DNA of 64,000 nucleotides, taken from Trinickia caryophylli (GTDB lineage: Bacteria > Pseudomonadota > Gammaproteobacteria > Burkholderiales > Burkholderiaceae). Below the pieces are notes generated by a model that saw nothing but the letters and a program-made list of their open reading frames with translations, made no database searches and was not told the origin of the DNA. A program made the position numbers and the translations under genes. The DNA lies in the NCBI RefSeq assembly GCF_034424545.1, contig NZ_CP139970.1, positions 310,001-374,000 of the forward strand. The letters are read 5' to 3'. Positions within the stretch are counted from its first letter, which is position 1. Each line of letters starts with the position of its first letter. Below are positions 36,074 to 45,011 of this stretch, in pieces.

Positions 36074-36113
36074 GGCCCGCATCCGTGGTCAGGACAGGGC
36101 CCGGAGGCTGCGA

Positions 36114-37082
36114 TCACGACAAGCGCGTTCTTGGCGAGGGCGCATCTGCGCCGAAGAACCTCAGCAACACGCGCGATACAGCGTCAGGCGCCTCTTCAGG
36201 CATGTAATGCCCGCACTCGTCGAATATGCCGCCCTCAACGTCGTCGGCCACGAGGCGCATGGTATCGAGCAGCGCTGTCCCGACGCCCGACTCCGCCCCA
36301 TAGGCAAGCACCGGCGCGCCGAGCTTTTGTCTCGCGCGTTGTCGATTTTGCTCCAGCCCCTGCTCGCCGAATTGATGACGGTAGTACGACATTGCGGCAC
36401 GCACCGCGCCCGGAGCCGCGTTGACGCGCACATACTCGTCCAGATCGCCCGCATCGATGGCCCAGGAGCGAACGGCCTTGGCCCGAAACAACCAGGTAAG
36501 GAATTCGCGTTCGCGCCCCTGCAACAGAATTTCAGGCAGATCGGGAAGCCGATTGAACGGAAAATGCCAGGTCTTCATGTTCATCTCTTCCGAAGCGACA
36601 CCTACCGGTGGTGGCGGAGAAATTCCGGGCAGCGCGGCGTCGAACACCGCGAGACGCTTCACCTCCTGGGGCCATCCGGCGGCATAGGCGTAGGCGATCC
36701 AGGTGCCGACATCGTGCCCCGCCACGTCGACGGGGCCGTCCGTCAAAAGGCCCAGGGTTTCGACCAAGCCGTGTATGTCAGCCGCCACGGTCTGGAGGTC
36801 ATACCCCGACGCGGGCTTGTCGGAGTCCCCCATACCTCGCGGATCGAGAGCGATCACGCGACGGCCCGCGTCTGCCAACAGCGGCATCACTTTTCGCCAC
36901 GCATACCAGCTTTGAGGCCAGCCTGGAATCAGCAGGACGGGCGCGCCGTGACCGCCTTCCACGTAGTGCAGACGGACGCCATTTACCGACGCGGTGCCGT
37001 GACGGAATTGCTTCCAGAAGCGTTCGGAATCGAACGGCGTAAATACAGCATCAACGGGCTCTTTCATCACATTGCGATTCAT
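36114..37082 (-). CDS. Epoxide-hydrolase-like alpha/beta hydrolase
   Basis: A 322-residue hydrolase with an aspartate nucleophile rather than serine: VAGHDVGTWIAYAYA places Asp124 in the elbow, as in epoxide hydrolases and haloalkane/haloacetate dehalogenases. The oxyanion block is LLIPGWPQSWYAWRKVMP, and the catalytic His is in IFDECGHYMPEEAPD. The cap-domain region has MNMKTWHFPFNRLPDLPEILLQGRE, common in soluble epoxide hydrolase homologues. Substrate unknown. It is followed upstream by the remains of an MFS transporter. Confidence 0.87.
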   Translation of the reverse strand: MNRNVMKEPVDAVFTPFDSERFWKQFRHGTASVNGVRLHYVEGGHGAPVLLIPGWPQSWYAWRKVMPLLADAGRRVIALDPRGMGDSDKPASGYDLQTVAADIHGLVETLGLLTDGPVDVAGHDVGTWIAYAYAAGWPQEVKRLAVFDAALPGISPPPPVGVASEEMNMKTWHFPFNRLPDLPEILLQGREREFLTWLFRAKAVRSWAIDAGDLDEYVRVNAAPGAVRAAMSYYRHQFGEQGLEQNRQRARQKLGAPVLAYGAESGVGTALLDTMRLVADDVEGGIFDECGHYMPEEAPDAVSRVLLRFFGADAPSPRTRLS

Positions 37083-37192
37083 GAAAACTCCTACGTTAAA
37101 AACTCAGAAATCGGTTTCCTGCGAGCGAATCGCCCGCACAGCGTCGTCGCGATTTCGCATCGGTAACTCGGTCGAAAAACCAAGGACCGCCA

Positions 37193-37861
37193 TCACCGGC
37201 ATGGCGAAACCCTGTCGTGCGTGCGAGGTCCGCCATGGAGGCGCAGCAATGCGCGATATCCGACCCCGGCTTGCGGCATCCGCGGCGGCAATACGCGCCA
37301 GACGACGACCATGGAGGCGAGCAGACAAATACCGGAGAGCACGAAGATCAGGCGCCATGAAGCCGCATGAGCAGCCACACTCGCAGCCGGTCTCGCGAGC
37401 ATGATGCCGAGCATCTGGCCGCTGGTCATGACGCCGATGATGCGACCGCGGTTCGCGTCAGAGGCTAGATGAGACGCGTAAGGAAACAAGATCTGCACGG
37501 CGACCGACGACACGCCGATACACAACGATGCGGCCAGAAACACGCCGGCATGCCTTGCCATCGAGGCAGCGAATAACGAGGTAACGCAAAACCCGATCAG
37601 GCGCAGCATCAGGCGACGGTTCTCCAGGATGTCGGCTACAGGAACGATCAATAGCAAACCCAATCCGTATCCGAGCTGAGTCAACGTGACGACCAGGCCG
37701 GCCCCGGCCGGCGACAGCCCGAACGACGATCCGATCAGTCCGACCAACGGTTGGGCGTAGTACATGTTCGCCGTGAGCAATGCGCTTGCCGTCGCCATCG
37801 CCAGAATGAGTCCCGAAGACAGTTCCCGATGCGCCGACGCCGCAGGATGTTGTCTCGCCAT
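37193..37861 (-). pseudogene. Truncated MFS transporter (N-terminal half only)
   Basis: An intact-looking frame of 222 codons encodes only the first half of a major-facilitator efflux or uptake protein. It reads SSGLILAMATASALLTANMYYAQPLVGLIGSSFGLSPAGAGL, then GYGLGLLLIVPVADILENRRLMLRLIGFC with the loop-2-3 motif, up to about helix six (LIFVLSGICLLASMVVVWRVLP). The last ~25 residues depart from MFS sequence, and helices 7-12 are missing before the hydrolase gene. A normal family member is about 400 residues. It is almost surely non-functional, with a deletion or break near 37.2 kb. Confidence 0.75.
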
Positions 37862-37880
37862 GGTTGAGCCACCTAAATAG

Positions 37881-37897
37881 AGTGTAATCGTTTCCAA
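37881..37897. promoter_or_regulatory. LacI-family operator-like element 1
   Basis: On the minus strand this reads TTGGAAACGATTACACT, an imperfect palindrome around a central CG with the form of LacI/GalR-family operators. It lies 20-36 bp upstream of the MFS remnant start. A second copy with three changes lies 112 bp away. Confidence 0.45.
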
Positions 37898-37992
37898 ATT
37901 CAACGGAAAAATTCAGTCGCCCGATTTCGCGCGGACAGGCCGCAGTCGTGGCAACTTCTGTGTTCCCGGGTGCAGCCACGGCCGGATATTAG

Positions 37993-38009
37993 AGTGTGAT
38001 CGCTTCCAA
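37993..38009. promoter_or_regulatory. LacI-family operator-like element 2
   Basis: AGTGTGATCGCTTCCAA on the plus strand repeats element 1 (AGTGTAATCGTTTCCAA) with two substitutions in 17 bases, and the similarity runs a few bases beyond on each side. No LacI-family gene is found in the window. Confidence 0.45.
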
Positions 38010-38207
38010 ATCAACTATTCTTTTTGAAATGATCTGTTGCGGCAACGAAAGACGACCGCACCGCGTCGCAACTTCGCGCAATGCGAACGATGCGAACGAT
38101 GCGCGTCCAACGAAGAGTCGACCGTTGCGGAGGTATTCAATTTCGGCACCTGCAAAAGCGAATAGAGTCGACGCCGGGTGTCATTCGCGTCGGGCATGGC
38201 AGCCGTC

Positions 38208-39665
38208 TCAATCGTAGAACCCGATGATCGACTTTACTTCCATGTACTCTTCCATGCCTTCGATCCCGTACTCTCGACCATTGCCGGACTGCTTGTATCC
38301 GCCGAATGGCGCTTGCGGATCCCAAGCCGGGTAGTTCAGATGCACCTGGCCCGAACGAATGCGCGCCGCGACCGCGTGCAACAGTGCCTTGTCTGTGCCT
38401 TGAACATGGGCGCCGAGCCCATAAACCGTGTCGTTCGCGATAGAAACCGCTTCTTCGACCGAGTCGTAGGGAAGGATGGCAAGGACTGGCCCGAAGATCT
38501 CCTCCTGAGCAATCCTCATCTTCGTATCGACTTCGGAAAAGATCGTCGGCTGTGCGTAGAACCCTCGGCTCAGGCCGGCCGGCCTTCCCGGTCCACCCAC
38601 GAGCAACAGCGCCCGTTCGTCCATGCCCGCTTCGATCATCTCCTGCACCCTGCCGAACTGCGCACGATTGGCCAACGGACCGTGGGTCGTCGCGTCGGCG
38701 AACGGATCGCCGACGATCATCCTTTCCGTTGCCGCGACGGCCAACGCTTCGACCTGCCGCAACACGCCACGCGGCACGATCATCCGCGTCGGCGCGCTGC
38801 ACGACTGGCCCATGTTCCGAAACGCGGCAGCAACGCCCAGCGAGGCGGCACGCGGCAGATCCGCATCGGGCAGCACGATATTCGGCGACTTGCCGCCGAG
38901 TTCCTGCGCCACGCGTTTGACCGTCGGCGCAGCTGCCTGCGCAACGAGCACGCCCGCACGCGTCGAGCCGGTGATCGACACCATATCGACTTGCGGGTGT
39001 GACGCCAGCAACGTCCCGACTTCCGGGCCGGTGCCGCTCACGAGGTTGAATACGCCCGCCGGAACGCCGGCATCCGCGATGACTTCAGCAAACAGCAAGG
39101 CGCTCAGCGGCGCGAGCTCACTGGGTTTCAGCACCACCGCGCAGCCGGCTGCGAGCGCCGGGGCGACCTTCGCCGTAATCTGATAGATCGGCCAGTTCCA
39201 GGGCGTGATCAGCGCGCAGACGCCGATCGGCTCGCGTACGACTGCCGTCGTCCCCCTTTGCGTCCGGAACGGATAGCCAGCCAGATTGTCCCGCGCGACC
39301 CGGATATGTTCGGCTGCGAGCGGCACATGTGCGGCGCGCGCATAGCTGATGGGCGCGCCCATTTCCGTTGATAAAGCAGCGGCGAACAGTTCAGCGCGTT
39401 CCAGCATCAGCCTATGAACGCGGTCGAGCAGCGCGGCACGTTCTTGCGGCGAAGTTGCCAACCAACCTGCGAAAGCCTTACGCGCGGCGAACACTGCCCG
39501 CTCGCCGTCGCGCGCGTTGCCAACGGCAATCTCGCAGACTGCGTCCCCGGTGGAAGGCGAGATAACGCCGATTCGATCGCTGCCATCGGGAGCGGCCCAC
39601 TCGCCGTCGATGTAAAACCGGTCGAGTCGTCCAGCTTGCAGCAGATGTCGAACAGGTGAAGTCAT
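38208..39665 (-). CDS. NAD-dependent aldehyde dehydrogenase
   Basis: A 485-residue aldehyde dehydrogenase. The catalytic elements are ALITPWNWPIYQITAKVAP (oxyanion Asn), VAQELGGKSPNIVLPDAD (general base Glu) and FRNMGQSCSAPTRMIVP (nucleophile Cys). The tail is NGREYGIEGMEEYMEVKSIIGF. I chose the ATG at 39665 (MTSPVRHLLQ) because AAGGAC lies upstream; the 39764 start adds unrelated sequence. RidA and an amine-oxidase-like gene are near, so it may oxidise an aldehyde released by amino acid breakdown. Exact substrate unknown. Confidence 0.88.
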   Translation of the reverse strand: MTSPVRHLLQAGRLDRFYIDGEWAAPDGSDRIGVISPSTGDAVCEIAVGNARDGERAVFAARKAFAGWLATSPQERAALLDRVHRLMLERAELFAAALSTEMGAPISYARAAHVPLAAEHIRVARDNLAGYPFRTQRGTTAVVREPIGVCALITPWNWPIYQITAKVAPALAAGCAVVLKPSELAPLSALLFAEVIADAGVPAGVFNLVSGTGPEVGTLLASHPQVDMVSITGSTRAGVLVAQAAAPTVKRVAQELGGKSPNIVLPDADLPRAASLGVAAAFRNMGQSCSAPTRMIVPRGVLRQVEALAVAATERMIVGDPFADATTHGPLANRAQFGRVQEMIEAGMDERALLLVGGPGRPAGLSRGFYAQPTIFSEVDTKMRIAQEEIFGPVLAILPYDSVEEAVSIANDTVYGLGAHVQGTDKALLHAVAARIRSGQVHLNYPAWDPQAPFGGYKQSGNGREYGIEGMEEYMEVKSIIGFYD

Positions 39666-39871
39666 TGCAGCGCGTCCTTGATTCGATACCATGCCCCAAC
39701 GAACGGCAAAAACCACGGCTTGCCAAAGTGGCCGGGAATGGCAGGTCAGTCGAAGTCTTTCCACGGGTTCAGATCGGCGCGCCGTCCATGATCTCCGCCA
39801 TCAACGTGGCCATCTGCTGTCGCAGGATCAGCCCGCGCTTCCGTCTCGCCTGAAGCGCAACCTGCTCGGGG

Positions 39872-40276
39872 CTACGCTGCTGCAACCGCTTCGACTTCGA
39901 TCTTCAGGCCGTAATGCAGCGCAGGAACCGGCACGACCGCCCGAGCTGGTCTCGCGTCGCCGGCCCAACGCGCATAGATCTCGTTGAATTTCGTCCAATG
40001 CCCGACATCGTCGATATAAACGCGGACCTGGACCAGTTTCTTGATTTCGCTGCCAGCGCCGGCGAGTGCCGAAGCCAGATTCGCCAGTACCTGCTCGGCT
40101 TGTTCTTCGAAAGCGCTATTTGCAAGTTTTCGTCCGCTCGAGTCGATCGGCAGTTGGCCCGACACAAAGATCAGACCACTTGCGATCGAGACGTGACTGT
40201 AGTGCCCACCCGGCGTTGCCAGGCCGTCGAGGTTCGTTGTCCGAGGTTTCTGCGTACCGTGTTCGTTCTGGTCCAT
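39872..40276 (-). CDS. RidA-family enamine/imine deaminase
   Basis: A 134-residue protein of the RidA (YjgF/YER057c) family, which hydrolyses reactive 2-imino or enamine intermediates to 2-keto acids. The pattern GHYSHVSIASGLIFVSGQLPID, the EQAEQVLANLASALAGAGS helix and the C-terminal RPARAVVPVPALHYGLKIEVEAVA (Arg and Glu of the active site) are typical. I chose ATG 40276 for its GGAGTG site. Its neighbours include a FAD amine oxidase, whose imine products would suit RidA. It diverges from a LysR gene. Confidence 0.9.
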   Translation of the reverse strand: MDQNEHGTQKPRTTNLDGLATPGGHYSHVSIASGLIFVSGQLPIDSSGRKLANSAFEEQAEQVLANLASALAGAGSEIKKLVQVRVYIDDVGHWTKFNEIYARWAGDARPARAVVPVPALHYGLKIEVEAVAAA

Positions 40277-40440
40277 CAAGGGCACTCCAGGCAAGAGCAT
40301 GTCGTTGAATGTCCGGGGCGCTTCGCCAGCCCCTGCGGCGGCATCGACCGACGCTGTTGGCAAGCCGGTGCGACGTACTATAGGAAAAAATATTTTTATC
40401 GTGTTTAATCTCCAATGAATCCATCGTTAACAGGCCATTA

Positions 40441-41361
40441 ATGCTTCAGCTTGAAGACATGCAGCTGCTGCGTGCGCTCGGCGTGTCCCAGTCGCTTGCC
40501 GCGGCAGCGAGGTTGTTAGACCTGACGCCGCCCGCGGTCACAGTACGTCTTCAGCGCATCGAGGAGCGGATGGGGGGGAGTCTTGCCACGCGCGCAGCAC
40601 GAGGCATTTCGCTCACCGACGAAGGACAGTGCCTTGTTCAGGAAGCCATCGAGATCCTGGAGCGGATCGAGTCCATTCCATCGCGCGTCTCCGGAGCGTC
40701 CGCCGGTGTAAGTGGTCATTTGCGCGTCGTGGCTCCATTCGGCTTCGGCAGGGAATATGTCGCGCCGCTCGTCCGCGGACTGCATCGCTCACACCCCAAT
40801 CTGGCGATCTCGCTGATTTTGGTCGAAAGTCCGCTCGCGTCCGCGTCGGGCGCAGACGCGGTCGTTTCGATCGGCCACATCAAAGACTCTTCCTGGGTGG
40901 GACATTTCCTGGCGCCGAACGACCGCCTTCTTTGCGCAGGCCCCGCCCTTGCGCGTTCGCTGTCAAAGCTCAAGCATCCCTCCGAACTTACCCGGCATCC
41001 TTACCTGACCTTACGAGAAAACGATGAAGACGTGACGCGTCTGCGTTTTGCTCAGCACGATGCTGTAGGCAAACGCATCGGCAAGGGCGTGACGGTCCGC
41101 TTGAGCAGCGCGTTGTCTTCGAACGATGGCACTGTCGTCAGAGACTGGGCCGTCGACGGCCTCGGCGTCGTTGCGCGATCCGAATGGGATTGCGCGCGGC
41201 TGATCGCAGAGGGGAAGCTGAAGCGCATTTTGCCGGCATGGCACCTCGAACCTGCACCGGTCATGGCCCTGACGTCTACGCGCCAAGGCCTGACCATTCG
41301 GCAGCGTGTGTTCCTGGAAGCCGCGAAGCGAGCCTTCAATCCCGTGCCCTGGCGCGGTTGA
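40441..41361 (+). CDS. LysR-family transcriptional regulator
   Basis: A 306-residue LysR regulator. Its HTH has QLLRALGVSQSLAAAARLLDLTPPAVTVRLQRIEERMGGSLATR. The effector domain includes SGHLRVVAPFGFGREYVAPLVRGLHRSHPNLAISLIL. It diverges from ridA, and the start codon is embedded in a TTAA-N7-TTAA dyad (40427-40441). It probably controls ridA-ALDH and perhaps the amine oxidase genes that converge on it. Confidence 0.9.
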   Translation: MLQLEDMQLLRALGVSQSLAAAARLLDLTPPAVTVRLQRIEERMGGSLATRAARGISLTDEGQCLVQEAIEILERIESIPSRVSGASAGVSGHLRVVAPFGFGREYVAPLVRGLHRSHPNLAISLILVESPLASASGADAVVSIGHIKDSSWVGHFLAPNDRLLCAGPALARSLSKLKHPSELTRHPYLTLRENDEDVTRLRFAQHDAVGKRIGKGVTVRLSSALSSNDGTVVRDWAVDGLGVVARSEWDCARLIAEGKLKRILPAWHLEPAPVMALTSTRQGLTIRQRVFLEAAKRAFNPVPWRG

Positions 41362-41416
41362 ATCAACCAGGCGCCGCCTCGCGCCACGGATGCATTGCGC
41401 CGCGCCCCGGCGCCCT

Positions 41417-42742
41417 CTAAAAATCAGCGACCTTGCCCCATGCAGACGAGGCGAATCGGCTCGGTCGATACGGTGTGGGGTCCACGATGGGGTCCGCACC
41501 GGTGGCGAGATCGGCGACCAGGTGGCCTGCGCCAGGGCCTATTCCGAAGCCGTGCCCGGAAAAGCCCGCTGCCAGGATCAACCCCGGTACGCCCGGTACT
41601 TCGCCAATTCCTGGAACACCGTCTGGCGTGCTGTCGACGAAGCCGGCCCATGCATGAGTAATCTTCGCGTCGCGTAGTTCGGGCAACAGTTCGACTGCGC
41701 GGCGATGCGTTTCAGCAACCGTCGCGCGATCGGGCTTGGGATCGAGGATGCGCATTCGCTCCATAGGCGTCGGTGCATCGAGCCGCCAGCGCTTCAGCGT
41801 TTCGTGCCCGCCTCGAACGCCCTCGAGCCCCCCGGGAAGAAGGCTGCGCCAGCGCGCGGCGAACATCGGCACGAATTGCGGCGCGAAACGCAGAAACTGG
41901 CCCGTCACATCGACGCGCGCCCGCCCGCTGATAGCTAGTGCGTAGCGTCCGTCATTTCGGCGAGTAACCGAAACGCCGGAGGTAAACAGCGCATCGGGCA
42001 AACGACGTTCCACGGCGGAGACGCTGAGGATCGATTGACGAATCGATGCCTGCGGAAAACGGATGCCGAGCTGCCTGCAGAACGACGACGCCCAGGCACC
42101 GCCCGCAAGCACCACCGTCCGGGTCTTGATGACGCCAGCTTCGGTGACGACGCCGCTGACCCGCCCGCCCTGCAGTTCGAGTCCGCGGGCCGCGCACGCC
42201 TGGATGACACTGCCGCCTGACTTAATGAGCGCAGCGGCCACGGCCGGCGCGGCCTTGCCGGGGTCGGCCGTGCCGTCGGTGGGGGAAAAGACGCCGCCTT
42301 TCCAGGTTCGCCCGGTCACTCGCCCACGCTCGGTAGCCTGCCGGCTGTCCAGCATGTAAGTTGTCACGCCCGCGGTCTTCGCAAAGTCGCCCCAACTGGC
42401 CCAACGGGACAATTCGGCGTCGTCATTGCTGAGGTATAGAAGCCCGCACCGATGAAAACCCGTGTCTTCGCCCGTTTCGCTCGCAAATCGTTGCCAGAGG
42501 TCGAGACTCTTGCTCGCCATCGGCAATTCGCGCGCGTCACGATTCTGCTGCCGGCACCAGCCCCAATTGCGGCTCGACTGCTCGGCGCCGATTCTCCCCT
42601 TCTCGACCAAGGCAACTGACACTCCGCGCCGGGCCAGGTAGTAGGCGGCAAACACACCGACGATGCCTCCACCGATCACCACCACGTCGGCAGCGGCCGG
42701 CAGCGTGGGCGAAGTTTGAATCTGCTGCAGCGGGGGCGACAT
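41417..42742 (-). CDS. FAD-dependent amine/D-amino-acid oxidoreductase (DadA-like)
   Basis: A 441-residue flavoprotein of the DAO family. The FAD dinucleotide fold is VVVIGGGIVGVFAAYYLARRG (residues 21-41), followed by GRIGAEQSSRNWGWCRQQ. The C-terminal FAD-binding end is AGFVDSTPDGVPGIGEVPGVPGLILAAGFSGHGFGIGPGAG. Such enzymes oxidise amino groups of D- or N-substituted amino acids, giving an imine and electrons to the chain or to oxygen. The substrate is unknown. It directly follows the cupin gene (two bases between), and RidA is on the same strand 1.1 kb beyond. Confidence 0.9.
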   Translation of the reverse strand: MSPPLQQIQTSPTLPAAADVVVIGGGIVGVFAAYYLARRGVSVALVEKGRIGAEQSSRNWGWCRQQNRDARELPMASKSLDLWQRFASETGEDTGFHRCGLLYLSNDDAELSRWASWGDFAKTAGVTTYMLDSRQATERGRVTGRTWKGGVFSPTDGTADPGKAAPAVAAALIKSGGSVIQACAARGLELQGGRVSGVVTEAGVIKTRTVVLAGGAWASSFCRQLGIRFPQASIRQSILSVSAVERRLPDALFTSGVSVTRRNDGRYALAISGRARVDVTGQFLRFAPQFVPMFAARWRSLLPGGLEGVRGGHETLKRWRLDAPTPMERMRILDPKPDRATVAETHRRAVELLPELRDAKITHAWAGFVDSTPDGVPGIGEVPGVPGLILAAGFSGHGFGIGPGAGHLVADLATGADPIVDPTPYRPSRFASSAWGKVADF

Positions 42743-42744
42743 GA

Positions 42745-43479
42745 TCAGCCTCGGTCGGTTGAAGTCTGAACGTTCTGCGTCACGTAGAATTTCGCTACGC
42801 GCTCGCTACTCTCCCATCCGATCGGCGCGCCCTGGGGCACGAAGATCGCATCGCCGGTGCCAAGCGACAGGACGCTGCCATCAGGCTCCGCGAACCGCAC
42901 GCCCCCGGCCACGAGATGCATGAACTCGTTCACGCGATGCGGGCGAACGATCCGATGGTAAGGCGTCGAATCCCACGTGCCCGCGCAGTACTCCGCGCCT
43001 TCATCAGTGAATACATTGGCACTTCGGCACTGCGGGGCGGAACCCAGCAGCACCTCGGCTGGTAGTGTTGCGGACGGCCTGAAGTCAGCGTCAACGCGCA
43101 AGGGGAATAGCCCGGTCTTCGTGGGTCCGTTGCTAAGTGCCGTGCAGGACACGAAAACCGTGCGCGATTCGGCCCTGACGCGAAGCGCAGTGCCGCCGCC
43201 GATCACGACACCCGCTTGCGGGCCGAGTACCAACGGCGCCATTCCGGCCGCCTCCAGCGTGAGCTGGCCTTCGACAACGACGATGGTCTCGGTGTGCGGA
43301 AAGCGCGCTACGTCGAGCTCGCCAATAAAGCTCACACGGCCCGCGGCCATCGAGTCGGGTCCTTCCCAAGCGATCTCCCGATGTTGCGCGAACGGGTCGT
43401 TGGCGCCGAATGCCGCTCGCCGGAAGGCGGTTGATACAGGCGCACCGTCGGCACGGTGCAATACGAATGCTACGGTCAC
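42745..43479 (-). CDS. Bicupin-domain protein
   Basis: A 244-residue protein with two cupin folds. The first half has HTETIVVVEGQLTLEAAGMAPLVLGPQAGVVIGGG; the second has YHRIVRPHRVNEFMHLVAGGVRFAEPDGSVLSLGTGDAIFVPQGAPIGWES. The second half carries the histidines expected of a metal site. It could be an isomerase, a sugar- or amino-acid-modifying enzyme or a binding protein; I cannot assign a reaction. The next gene, two bases on, is the DAO-family oxidoreductase, so the two are surely co-transcribed. Confidence 0.82.
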   Translation of the reverse strand: MTVAFVLHRADGAPVSTAFRRAAFGANDPFAQHREIAWEGPDSMAAGRVSFIGELDVARFPHTETIVVVEGQLTLEAAGMAPLVLGPQAGVVIGGGTALRVRAESRTVFVSCTALSNGPTKTGLFPLRVDADFRPSATLPAEVLLGSAPQCRSANVFTDEGAEYCAGTWDSTPYHRIVRPHRVNEFMHLVAGGVRFAEPDGSVLSLGTGDAIFVPQGAPIGWESSERVAKFYVTQNVQTSTDRG

Positions 43480-43854
43480 TTTTGCTCCTGCGGATCTGGC
43501 GGGTGATGGTTCGTTTATCTAATCGAAATTAAATCAGCAACGGCTTTCCGCCTATGCTGAATTGGGAGGTCAAAAGCGCAGTTTCATGCGCTTTTGAGGG
43601 GGCTCACGGCAGTTTCTGCGATGCAAGACGGCGCGCTCCCGCTGTGGGCGGGCGGATCTTCGATGTGGTGTGTCAGCACATGGCGCAGAAATTCTCGCGT
43701 ACGCGCTGCTGGTGGCCACCCGGCAGTTGATGTGGCTTAACGGTCACTTTATTCTTCGTTAAGCACAAGTTCTCGGCTAACTTCTATAGTGGCTTCTTCT
43801 CGTGCGCCACACGGCATCGACACCGACCGCGCCGGGAATTGCCAGGAGCCACCG
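43480..43854. other. 375-bp divergent spacer with a terminator-like hairpin
   Basis: The spacer lies between the cupin gene and the PLP enzyme gene, which point away from each other. It contains a strong terminator-like inverted repeat at 43570-43597, annotated separately. Between the hairpin and the PLP enzyme are 250 bp in which I see no gene; CTTTATTCTTCG and TATAGTGGC near 43750-43792 could be promoter elements. Confidence 0.4.
43570..43597. terminator. Bidirectional terminator-like hairpin in a divergent spacer
   Basis: TCAAAAGCGCA and TGCGCTTTTGA form a perfect 11-bp stem with a six-base loop, with A/T runs in the outer stem and a GC-rich inner stem, the form of a bidirectional rho-independent terminator. 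No gene ends nearby on either strand, so it may be left from a lost gene or act as an operator. Confidence 0.5.
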
Positions 43855-44985
43855 ATGAATCTGGAGTCGTTGATTACACCCGCTGCAGTAATCGATGTCG
43901 CGCGTATGCACCGCAACATCGAACGGATGCAGCAACGCATGAATGCGCTCGGCGTGCGGTTCCGCCCGCACGTCAAGACGACGAAATGCGAGCGGATAGT
44001 CCAGGCACAACTGGACGCCGGAGCACGCGGCATCACCGTATCCACGCTTAAGGAAGCCGAACAATTCTTCGCAAGCGGCATTCGCGACATCGTCTACGCG
44101 GTGGGCATAGCCCCGGCAAAACTCGCGCGGGCGCTGGCACTGCGCCGACAAGGCTGCGATCTGAAGATCGTTGCCGATAACGTCGCCTGCGCCGAGGCCA
44201 TCGCTGCCTTCGGTCGAGCGCATGAAGAGGCCTTCGAAGTCTGGATCGAGATCGACGTGGATGGTCACCGCTCAGGTATCGCACCCGATGACGACGCGCT
44301 TCTCGCTGTCGCAGCGATCCTGTCCAACGGAGGCATGCATCTCGGCGGCGTTTTAGCCCATGCCGGTTCGAGCTACGACTACGATACCCATGACGAGCTC
44401 GTGCGCATCGCGGAGCAGGAACGCTCGCGCTGCGTGCGTGCCGCTGAACGCATTCGGGCAGCAGGCCTGCGGTGCGACGTCGTGAGCATCGGATCGACTC
44501 CGACCGCGTTGGCCGCCGAACATCTGGAGGGCGTGACCGAAGTTCGCGCAGGCGTCTACGTCACGTTCGATCTGGTCATGCACAATGTCGGCGTGAACGA
44601 CACGTCCGAGATTGCGCTGAGCGTGTTGACCACCGTCATCGGGCATCAGAGCGAGAAAGGCTGGGCCATCGTCGATGCGGGGTGGATGGCCATGAGCCGA
44701 GACCGTGGCACCCAGCGCCAGAAGCGCGACTTTGGTTACGGGCTCGTGTGCCGCGAAGACGGAGAGGTGCTTGGGGAGTATGTGATGAGCGGTGCAAACC
44801 AGGAGCACGGAATCGTCTCGCGGGCGGGTACACCGGATCACGAGATCGAGAAACGTTTTCCGATCGGGACGCGCCTTCGGATACTGCCCAATCATGCGTG
44901 TGCCACCGGCGCACAGCATCCCGCCTATCAGGCCGTCAGCCCTGACGGCAATGTCGAAACCTGGCCGCGGTTCTATGGCTGGTAA
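43855..44985 (+). CDS. DSD1-family PLP enzyme (D-threonine aldolase / D-serine dehydratase type)
   Basis: A 376-residue fold-type III PLP enzyme. The Schiff-base Lys is K41 in FRPHVKTTKC; the alanine-racemase-like barrel includes IWIEIDVDGHRSGI-type sequence (EVWIEIDVDGHRSG) and VLAHAGSSYDY. The metal site near the C-terminus is PNHACATGAQHPAY, where the His-x-Cys pair binds the divalent ion. Family members cleave D-threonine or D-3-hydroxyaspartate-like substrates or dehydrate D-serine. CAGGAGC precedes the ATG at 43855. A following gene is a truncated aldehyde dehydrogenase. Confidence 0.92.
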   Translation: MNLESLITPAAVIDVARMHRNIERMQQRMNALGVRFRPHVKTTKCERIVQAQLDAGARGITVSTLKEAEQFFASGIRDIVYAVGIAPAKLARALALRRQGCDLKIVADNVACAEAIAAFGRAHEEAFEVWIEIDVDGHRSGIAPDDDALLAVAAILSNGGMHLGGVLAHAGSSYDYDTHDELVRIAEQERSRCVRAAERIRAAGLRCDVVSIGSTPTALAAEHLEGVTEVRAGVYVTFDLVMHNVGVNDTSEIALSVLTTVIGHQSEKGWAIVDAGWMAMSRDRGTQRQKRDFGYGLVCREDGEVLGEYVMSGANQEHGIVSRAGTPDHEIEKRFPIGTRLRILPNHACATGAQHPAYQAVSPDGNVETWPRFYGW

Positions 44986-45011
44986 CGGGCATCGATTGCT
45001 GAGGAATTTAT

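Larger units (their letters stand above)
37862..38207. other. 346-bp spacer with two LacI-type operator-like repeats
   Basis: The spacer lies between the MFS remnant and an aldehyde dehydrogenase stop. It contains two near-identical 17-bp elements (annotated separately) and a low-GC stretch near 37985-38040. No coding sequence can be supported. It resembles the promoter side of the broken MFS gene plus DNA where a regulator may have been lost. Confidence 0.4.

Noticed and set aside
39776..39870. Minus-strand open segment reading EQVALQARRKRGLILRQQ between RidA and the aldehyde dehydrogenase
   Set aside because: It is under 35 codons with no start or recognised family; perhaps a relic, but unsupported.
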